Shown here piece by piece: positions 1-4,150 of a DNA stretch of 5,006 nt. Every line of letters begins with the position of its first letter. Position 1 is the stretch's first letter. A model generated the notes under the pieces. The model was not told the DNA's origin and made no database searches. It saw only the letters and a list, made by a program, of their open reading frames with translations. The stretch comes from Phycisphaerae bacterium (GTDB taxonomy: Bacteria; Planctomycetota; Phycisphaerae; Sedimentisphaerales; Anaerobacaceae). The stretch is taken from contig JAUVYZ010000179.1 in NCBI GenBank assembly GCA_030602845.1, forward strand, positions 1-5,006, written 5' to 3'. The position numbers and the translations under genes were made by a program.

Positions 1-663
1 GTTGGTGGAACTGCCGTCGAAATACCTGGGCAGGTACACGTGGCAATATTGTCTTCGGACGCCATCGACATGAGCCTGTGGCCATTGGTCGCCAGGTCGA
101 ATCAGCACATCCGTCGTTCTTGATACTTGATAAAGAGATACATTGTTGCGAATATGAACACGGCCGAGCTTCATCTGGCCGTCTGTGACATCGAAGAGAA
201 AATCGGAAGCGTCCCGCAGGCCCTGTTTCACCTTCTCGATATACCCGGCACTTGCGTTCCAGCTCAGAGACACGACCAGGTTCCAGGAGAATACCGGATG
301 CGAGAGTGGAATGTCCAGGATACCTTCGGTCGCTATAGTCTGCAGGTCGGAGGCGTCTATTATTTTTGGAACCAGCCTGCCGGTATTGGAGACACTGTCG
401 GTATCCAGATACAGGTCAAACATGCTGCCTGCGAAATCAGGCCCACTGATTGGGCGCTTGGTGGGGACCGGGTCATGCGAGTATGCGATGTGCCTGACGA
501 AGATTTGGTCTCCGGCCTTTAGCCTGTCAATCCTGATGATTCCATCGCAAGGGTCGGTCCTGGCGGTGAGTGGCCTGGTCCTGAGGTTGTAATAAACCTC
601 CTCGTTAACCGCTGGTTCGTCCTGGCCGTTCTGGTATCCCTCTACGCCGTTCTTTTCTATGTA
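1..663 (-). other. C-terminal region of the FG-GAP protein: beta-rich linker and CLCA-like domain start
   Basis: After the last blade the chain continues as a linker of about 120 residues with short beta-like stretches (SKLRFYIEKNG, VYYNLRTRPL, GDQIFVRHIAY, FDLYLDTDS). It then enters a segment with landmarks WNLVVSLSWNAS, GYIEKVKQGLRDASDFLFD, TDGQMKLGRVHI, ADVLIRP-like TTDVLIRPGDQWPQAHVDG and HVYLPRYFDG at the window edge. From memory, this order of a helix with ASxFLFDxTxGQ, a RVxI strand and a following Asp strand matches the region just before the HExxH zinc site in CLCA-type and related bacterial metallopeptidases. No HExxH is visible, because the gene runs off the window. The assignment is inference without a search and is tentative. 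Confidence 0.4.
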
Positions 664-689
664 GAACCGCAGCTTGCTTGCCGCGTTCT

Positions 690-1845
690 TAAACAAATAA
701 GCCGAGCCGGAATCTTCTCCGTTGTCATCATCGCCATACGCCCCCACGATGGCATAGTCCCCGCTTATCGAAACCGAATCCGAATAGCCGAACCAGTCCC
801 AAAGTGCGCCGTCCGAGGCGGTCAGCTTGTCTTGCTGGTACCAATTGGGATCGTTAACGTCATCGCTGCGTTTGAATATATATGCCGAGCCGGACTCGGT
901 TCCATTGTCATCATCGCCCCATGCCCCGACGACGGCATAATCACCATCCATCGAAACGGATTGGCCGAAGTAGTCCCGAACAGCGCCGTCCGAGGCTGTA
1001 AGCTTGGCCTGCTGCAACCAGCTCGTACCATCTCGCTTGAATATATAAGCCGAGCCGGAGCCGGTTCCATACTCATCATCGCCATACGCCCCCACAATGG
1101 CATAGTCACCGCTGATTGAAACGGAAAAGCCAAACCAGTTGTACGCAGCGCCGTCGGAGGCGGTCAGCTTAGCCTGCTGGCTCCAGCTTGTACCATCGCG
1201 CTTGAATGCATATGCCGAGCCGGAGTGCTCTCCGTTGTCATCATCGCCACACGTCCCCACGATGGCATAGTCGCCGTCCATTGAAACGGAAGCGCCAAAG
1301 TCGTCGCCGGCAGCGCCGTCCGTAGCGGTCAGCTTGCACTGCTGGCTCCAGCTTTCACCATCGCGCTTGAATATATATGCCGCGCCGGACTCGTATCCAT
1401 TCTCATCATCCCGCCACGCCCCTACGATGGCATACTCCCCGCTGATAGAAACGGAACAGCCAAAGTAGGCCAAGGCGGCCCCGTCCTAGGCGACCAGCTT
1501 GGCCTGCTGGCTCCAGGTTTCACCATCCCGCTTGAATATATATGCCGAGCCGGAACCGTCCCCATTATCATCATCGCCACGGGCCCCCACGATTGCATAG
1601 TCCCCGCTGATAGAAACGGAATCGCCAAAGTAGTCGTCGGCAGCGGCATCTGAAGCGCTGGCCTTGGCCTGCTGTATCCAGGTTGTGCCATCCCGCTTGA
1701 ATATATATGCAGAACCGGTTGCACCGCTTTTAAAATACTCATCCGCCCCCACAATGGCATAGTCACCGCTGATAGAAACAGAATAGCCAAACTCGTCCCC
1801 AGCTTCTCCGTCGAAGGCGAGTAGCTTGGCCTGCTGTGGCCAATC
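690..1845 (-). repeat. Seven tandem ~165-bp FG-GAP coding repeats
   Basis: Seven head-to-tail units of about 165 bp each encode one propeller blade of about 55 residues. Each unit runs from QQAKLTASDGA, through FGxSVSISGDYAIVGA and GDDDNGxxSGSAYIF, to KRDGTSW. DNA similarity between units is high: blocks such as FKRDG and SGSAYIF recur with nearly the same codons. This suggests growth by duplication or homogenisation between units. The loop between the Asp-rich turn and SGSAY varies most (for example DGSG, YESG, EHSG, TGSG, TESG). Blade 6 ends in a longer linker (SDDVNDPNW), and blade 7 carries two extra residues (FGYSDSVS). Boundaries are approximate. Confidence 0.85.
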
Positions 1846-1923
1846 AGCGCGGGCCACACCCACCACGGCCAGCAGAAATACCGAAATTATCAGGCGGGTT
1901 TTTAGATTCGTTCTCCTGCTCAT
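1486..1923 (-). CDS. N-terminal fragment of the FG-GAP protein as literally encoded (145 aa)
   Basis: If the TAG is real and is read as a stop, the gene yields only this 145-residue exported fragment: the signal peptide, blades 1 and 2, and the first strand of blade 3 ending ...QQAKLVA. Two and a bit blades cannot close a propeller, so the fragment is unlikely to fold as the intact protein would. Blade 1 is the most divergent unit: it has DEYFKSGAT in place of the GDDDNG loop, as is common for the first blade. No independent start with a good ribosome site was seen just after the stop, so the downstream part (1-1485) would probably not be made. Confidence 0.6.
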   Translation of the reverse strand: MSRRTNLKTRLIISVFLLAVVGVARADWPQQAKLLAFDGEAGDEFGYSVSISGDYAIVGADEYFKSGATGSAYIFKRDGTTWIQQAKASASDAAADDYFGDSVSISGDYAIVGARGDDDNGDGSGSAYIFKRDGETWSQQAKLVA

Positions 1924-1956
1924 TGTTATCTCGTCGCAAAATGTTTTCTAAGCCCT

Positions 1957-1985
1957 AATATACCAAATCTCGGTATCAAAAGCAA
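1957..1985 (-). promoter_or_regulatory. Sigma-70-like promoter for the FG-GAP gene, with overlapping inverted repeat
   Basis: On the minus strand a -35 box TTGCTT (1980-1985) and a -10 box TATATT (1957-1962) are separated by exactly 17 bases, about 35 bases upstream of the ATG at 1923. The spacer and the -10 box are overlapped by the inverted repeat ATACC...GGTAT (1960-1976, 7-base centre), which is placed where a repressor operator would sit. A second inverted repeat, AGCAACA/TGTTGCT (1981-2004), starts on the -35 box. The promoter match is good; the operator idea is inference. Confidence 0.5.
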
Positions 1986-2016
1986 CAAAATATCGGATGT
2001 TGCTGCTTGTTTTTTT
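1981..2016 (+). terminator. Hairpin followed by a T-run (weak plus-strand terminator or operator)
   Basis: The arms AGCAACA (1981-1987) and TGTTGCT (1998-2004) are perfectly complementary around a 10-base loop, and seven Ts follow from 2010. The stem is AT-rich and five bases separate it from the T-run, so as a terminator it would be weak. It also touches the -35 box of the minus-strand FG-GAP promoter, so a regulatory site for that gene is an equal possibility. Confidence 0.25.
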
Positions 2017-2104
2017 CAACAGAATTATACCTTTTTCCCAAAAAATGAAAGTGAGGTGATGCCTATGGTTGCATGAAATCTGCGTTGATATGTTTACTTG
2101 GACA

Positions 2105-2137
2105 GCCTCTTTGCACAGTGTGGGAGGCAATTTTTTT
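2105..2137 (+). terminator. Rho-independent terminator-like hairpin, plus strand
   Basis: The stem GCCTC (2105-2109)/GAGGC (2124-2128) encloses an inner CAC/GTG pairing, and after two A residues there is a run of seven Ts (2131-2137). The T-run orients it for plus-strand transcripts. No plus-strand gene ends here. It could close a short RNA made from within 2017-2137, or limit transcription entering from the left. Confidence 0.4.
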
Positions 2138-2183
2138 GCACACCCCGTAAGACCAACGGCCAACTTACGGGGCGCACATTTTT
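2137..2183 (+). terminator. Strong 9-bp perfect hairpin with short T-run, or leader structure
   Basis: CCCCGTAAG (2143-2151) and CTTACGGGG (2164-2172) pair perfectly around a 12-base loop. The stem can be extended by TGC/GCA (2137-2139 with 2174-2176) across a small internal loop. Five Ts follow (2179-2183). It is the strongest structure in the intergenic region. It sits about 30 bases before the first of two tiny plus-strand ORFs, so it may be a tandem terminator, an attenuator or part of a leader RNA. It matches no riboswitch class that I recognise. Confidence 0.35.
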
Positions 2184-2203
2184 AAATTTGAAAGGAAAAG
2201 AAG

Positions 2204-2284
2204 ATGAAGGTCGAAATCTTTAGACTAACAGGCAAAAATTCAACCTTTCGGCCCTTGTTTTCATTTTGGAGGATTAAGCAATGA
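2204..2284 (+). CDS. Possible 26-residue small ORF or leader peptide
   Basis: ATG at 2204 is preceded at 7 bases by AAGGA (2192-2196). The frame runs 26 codons (starting MKVEIFRLTGK) to a TGA at 2282-2284. That stop overlaps the ATG of the next tiny ORF in an ATGA arrangement typical of translational coupling. The peptide matches nothing I know. Arguments for it are the ribosome site, the coupling and the hairpin just upstream; arguments against are its length and the absence of a downstream gene on this strand. It may be a remnant of a lost plus-strand operon. Confidence 0.2.
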   Translation: MKVEIFRLTGKNSTFRPLFSFWRIKQ

Positions 2285-2307
2285 ATGAATCAAAAGCCAT
2301 AAGGTAG
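2281..2307 (+). CDS. Possible 8-residue ORF with strong ribosome site; probable 5' stub of a lost gene
   Basis: A textbook GGAGG (2268-2272) lies 8 bases before ATG 2281. The frame MNESKAIR ends at TAG 2305-2307, the base next to the stop codon of the oppositely oriented AMMECR1 gene (2308). A strong start followed by almost nothing suggests the first codons of a gene truncated by a rearrangement whose junction lies near 2300. A regulatory mini-ORF is less likely. Confidence 0.2.
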   Translation: MNESKAIR

Positions 2308-2868
2308 TTATATATCTTTGAATTCTGAGCCGAATACGTCGGCGGTGAACAGATAGACTTCCGTTTCCGGCTCTTTCCAGGCATCGGCGGCAAGGCCGGC
2401 CTTGTGTGCGCAGCAGTACGAAAGGAACTCTTCTTTGCTCCAGCCGGCCTCAGTGGCAACCTGAGGCAGAAAGCAGCCTGAAGCACGACCTTTTTTTATG
2501 TAGATGCCATCAATTCCAAGACGCAGACTCAACGGGTCATCCGTCCGCTTTAACGGCGACAGAACCGATATTTCGATATCCAGTTGCTCTAACTCGCCGG
2601 CGGTTATCGAGTCGGCAAAGAAACGTGGGTCGCCGGTGGCCGACGCCTTCGCCATATCAGCAATCAGCTCAATCAATGGGCTTTCAGAAATGAATTGACC
2701 GATACAGCCTCGCAGCCGCCCGTAGTTCTTCAATGTTACAAAGCAGCCGCACGGGGCATTCAGCTCAGGGTCGTCCGATTCGGGCTTCTGAGCCGGCTGC
2801 CGCTTGATAATCGCCTCAACGGTATCACGGGCGACTTTGAGCAAAATCTTTTTCTGTGCCTTGTTCAT
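2308..2868 (-). CDS. amrA: AMMECR1-domain protein (AmmeMemoRadiSam system protein A)
   Basis: This 186-residue protein is essentially one AMMECR1 domain, normal for the bacterial and archaeal family. Landmarks are FVTLKNYGRLRGCIG (43-57, containing the family signature LRGCIG), DPRF (80-83), LDIEISVLSP (96-105), DGIYIKKG (120-127), LPQVATEAGW (134-143) and KAGLAADAW (156-164). The family's biochemical role is not settled. In many genomes it is encoded with a Memo-like protein and a radical SAM protein, which gives the system its name; neither is in this window. It looks cytosolic, with no signal or membrane segment. The start at 2868 is chosen because homology begins there, GGAG/AGG-type ribosome bases lie 6-11 bases upstream, and a promoter at 2900-2927 would exclude the longer frame that starts at 2955. 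It is divergent from popT, with 229 bases between the starts. Unusually, Cys residues flank the Gly before FVTL (CGCF, 40-43). Confidence 0.88.
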   Translation of the reverse strand: MNKAQKKILLKVARDTVEAIIKRQPAQKPESDDPELNAPCGCFVTLKNYGRLRGCIGQFISESPLIELIADMAKASATGDPRFFADSITAGELEQLDIEISVLSPLKRTDDPLSLRLGIDGIYIKKGRASGCFLPQVATEAGWSKEEFLSYCCAHKAGLAADAWKEPETEVYLFTADVFGSEFKDI

Positions 2869-2899
2869 AATAAACCTGTCTCCAATAATTAACGAAGCC

Positions 2900-2927
2900 A
2901 TTTTATCACAAGAAAACCGCCAATCAA
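2900..2927 (-). promoter_or_regulatory. Sigma-70-like promoter for the AMMECR1 gene
   Basis: On the minus strand, TTGATT (2922-2927) and TAAAAT (2900-2905) are spaced by 16 bases. They match consensus at 4 of 6 and 5 of 6 positions. Transcription would begin near 2893, leaving a leader of about 25 bases that contains the ribosome site. This supports ATG 2868 as the start rather than upstream ATGs in the same frame. Confidence 0.45.
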
Positions 2928-2973
2928 GAGTCCTACAAAAGCAAATGTAAACCAATTAAAACTTTTTTCAGTT

Positions 2974-3005
2974 ATAGGCCGGATTTTTTCGCCCCTTCCG
3001 CCTAT
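2974..3005. promoter_or_regulatory. Inverted repeat in the divergent region between amrA and popT
   Basis: ATAGGC (2974-2979) pairs with GCCTAT (3000-3005), and GGA (2981-2983) pairs with TCC (2997-2999), leaving C2980 bulged and a 13-base T/C-rich loop. No T-run follows on either strand, so it is not a typical terminator. It lies about 50 bases upstream of the amrA promoter and 93 bases before popT, where a shared regulator could bind. The function is not shown by the sequence. Confidence 0.25.
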
Positions 3006-3097
3006 CAGGAAAGATTATACGAGTTATTTTATAAGGAACTAAAGGTTTATGAAATTTTAAACTACTTATGGGCAAATATTACGGTTAGAATACAGAA

Positions 3098-4015
3098 ATG
3101 GAAAATAAAATTTCGATATTTCTAAAAGGTTTCTTAATGGGAGTTTGTGATTTAATACCTGGTATTTCAGGAGGCACGATTGCTTTTATAACCGGAATTT
3201 ATACTCGATTAATAGATGCAGTAAAAAATTTCTCTCCCAAACTGATTTATGATATTTTTACATATCCAATTCATAAAAAAAGAGCCCGCTTAAAAGAAGA
3301 CATTAAAAAATTAGACTTACTTTTCTTGTTGGTGCTGATGCTGGGCATTGGCAGCGCCCTTTTGGCCGGGTCAAGAATCATTAAGCTCTTGTTGAGGGAT
3401 TATTATGCGTATACTTTATCTTTTTTCATCGGGCTAATTTTAGCCTCTTCAAAAATAATCTTTAACCATATTCAAAACCACAATATAAAGAATATTTCAT
3501 TTGGCTTTTTGGGGGTTGCATTGGGGCTTATGCTTTCTATACTTGTGCCTTTAACTGTAACTCCTACCTTGGGATATGTTTTTCTTGGGGGGTTTTTCGC
3601 TGTTAGTGCTATGTTTTTACCGGGTATTTCAGGCGCTTTTATATTATTAATTATGGGTTTATACGAGTTTATGATTAATGTTTTGAATGATATTCGAAAT
3701 AATATAAGTTACTTTTTACTATTTATTATAGGTGCTTTATTAGGAGCTTTTTGTATTTCCAGAATTATATCATTCCTTTTTAAGAAAAACAAGTGTAGGA
3801 CTCTTTATGTGCTTCTTGGGCTTGTAATCGGAGCTTTAAGCACCCCCTTAAAGAAAATTCTTCAAACTGCCTCTTTTCAGATATCAAATGTTTTTATTAT
3901 GGTCTTTTGGTTACTATTGGGCGCGTTATTAGTAGTTCTTGTCACAAGTCGTAGAAAAGCGTATGAGCGGAAATTGCAAATTGATGTTATAGAAAAAGAA
4001 ACTAAAAATGATTAA
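3098..4015 (+). CDS. popT: DUF368/PopT-family membrane protein, predicted undecaprenyl phosphate translocase
   Basis: This 305-residue polytopic inner-membrane protein is of full family length (DUF368, PF04018). Members such as Vibrio cholerae PopT move undecaprenyl phosphate, the lipid carrier for peptidoglycan and surface polysaccharide precursors, back to the cytoplasmic leaflet for reuse. Two related re-entrant motifs are visible: D18-LIPGISGGT-27 in the first hydrophobic region and LPGISG at 174-179 in the second half, consistent with an internal inverted duplication. Roughly eight hydrophobic stretches are present, separated by Lys-rich loops (for example HKKRARLKEDIKK near residues 63-75), with a charged C-tail. 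The gene is clearly more AT-rich than both neighbours, with many ATT/ATA/TTA/AAA codons. No good Shine-Dalgarno site precedes the ATG; a TAGAAT element at 3086-3091 lies so close that a very short leader is possible. Family assignment is firm; the exact substrate is by family only. The symbol is used at family level. Confidence 0.85.
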   Translation: MENKISIFLKGFLMGVCDLIPGISGGTIAFITGIYTRLIDAVKNFSPKLIYDIFTYPIHKKRARLKEDIKKLDLLFLLVLMLGIGSALLAGSRIIKLLLRDYYAYTLSFFIGLILASSKIIFNHIQNHNIKNISFGFLGVALGLMLSILVPLTVTPTLGYVFLGGFFAVSAMFLPGISGAFILLIMGLYEFMINVLNDIRNNISYFLLFIIGALLGAFCISRIISFLFKKNKCRTLYVLLGLVIGALSTPLKKILQTASFQISNVFIMVFWLLLGALLVVLVTSRRKAYERKLQIDVIEKETKND

Positions 4016-4087
4016 GGAACAGGAAAATACATATACTTTTTCCAACCGGCTTTTTGGCAGTTGAACCAAAAGCAAGGGTTAATCTAT

Positions 4088-4093
4088 TATAAT
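4088..4093 (+). promoter_or_regulatory. Consensus -10 box upstream of ispE
   Basis: A perfect TATAAT lies 57 bases before the ispE start, inside the 135-base gap after popT. A partial -35 (TTGAAC, 4061-4066) is 21 bases away, longer than the usual 16-18, so the promoter is uncertain. If it is active, ispE has its own transcript and does not depend on popT. No convincing terminator was seen after popT, so readthrough is also possible. Confidence 0.3.
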
Positions 4094-4123
4094 GCCAACG
4101 AACAAATTTTGTATCCCGGCCGA

Positions 4124-4144
4124 GTCACAAGACACAAGTCATAA
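4124..4144 (+). repeat. Three tandem imperfect heptamers just before ispE
   Basis: GTCACAA, GACACAA and GTCATAA follow one another without gaps, each differing from the first by one base, and end 6 bases before the ispE ATG. They occupy the space where a Shine-Dalgarno site should be, and no such site is visible. It may be a short slippage repeat; any effect on translation is inference. Confidence 0.4.
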
Positions 4145-4150
4145 GTAGCT

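Larger units (their letters stand above)
1..1923 (-). pseudogene. Secreted FG-GAP beta-propeller protein, interrupted by an in-frame TAG, 3' end off window
   Basis: The frame reads from ATG at 1921-1923 to the window edge (641 codons) with one stop, TAG at codon 146 (1486-1488). Residues 1-26 form a signal peptide: an Arg/Lys-rich start, a hydrophobic core (LIISVFLLAVVGV) and a likely cut after ARA. Residues 27 to about 415 are seven FG-GAP units (FG-GAP_2 style) with the pattern FGxSVSISGDYAIVGA, an Asp/Asn/Gly-rich loop (GDDDNG) and SGSAYIFKRDG, predicted to form a seven-bladed, probably calcium-binding propeller. The remainder is beta-rich and then resembles a CLCA-like domain. A cell-surface or extracellular role (adhesion or proteolysis) is inferred; the substrate is unknown. 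Coding character is unchanged after the stop: same repeats, same frame, no shifts. The damage is therefore one substitution, either a fresh nonsense mutation or a base-call error. A promoter lies just upstream; the ribosome site before the ATG is weak. Confidence 0.8.
1924..2307. other. 384-bp intergenic region between the FG-GAP and AMMECR1 genes
   Basis: Both flanking genes are on the minus strand. The left end holds the FG-GAP promoter (1957-1985). The rest is AT-rich with three plus-oriented hairpins (1981-2016, 2105-2137, 2137-2183) and two very short plus-strand ORFs (2204-2307). The stretch 2038-2104 holds only a short ATGC/GCAT inverted repeat and no gene I can support. No clear terminator for the AMMECR1 transcript was found. 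The nearest candidate is a weak GGCC-GAAA-GGTT hairpin on the minus strand ahead of five Ts, near 2234-2255. Confidence 0.6.

Noticed and set aside
127..592. Two overlapping plus-strand ORFs of 131 and 135 codons opposite the FG-GAP gene
   Set aside because: They are antisense to a continuous minus-strand coding frame with clear domain structure, lack ribosome sites, and show no recognisable protein features.
1422..1859. 145-codon minus-strand ORF in a second frame over the FG-GAP repeats
   Set aside because: It is an out-of-frame reading of the repeats; its Pro/Ser/Met-rich repetitive sequence is the shadow of the FG-GAP frame.
1948..2163. 71-codon minus-strand ORF with a lipoprotein-like VGLTGCAKK start
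   Set aside because: It covers the FG-GAP promoter and three hairpins, the sequence after the Cys is not protein-like, and its start lies within a perfect hairpin loop.
2406..2892. Plus-strand ORFs antisense to the AMMECR1 gene
   Set aside because: The opposite strand carries a complete, recognisable domain; these have no ribosome sites or known features.
2869..2955. 29-residue N-terminal extension of the AMMECR1 protein
   Set aside because: It contains the predicted promoter, has no family similarity, and a better-placed start with ribosome bases exists at 2868.
4043..4063. Possible terminator after popT (CAAC...GTTG)
   Set aside because: Pairing is only four plus two base pairs with a mismatch, and no T-run follows the right arm.
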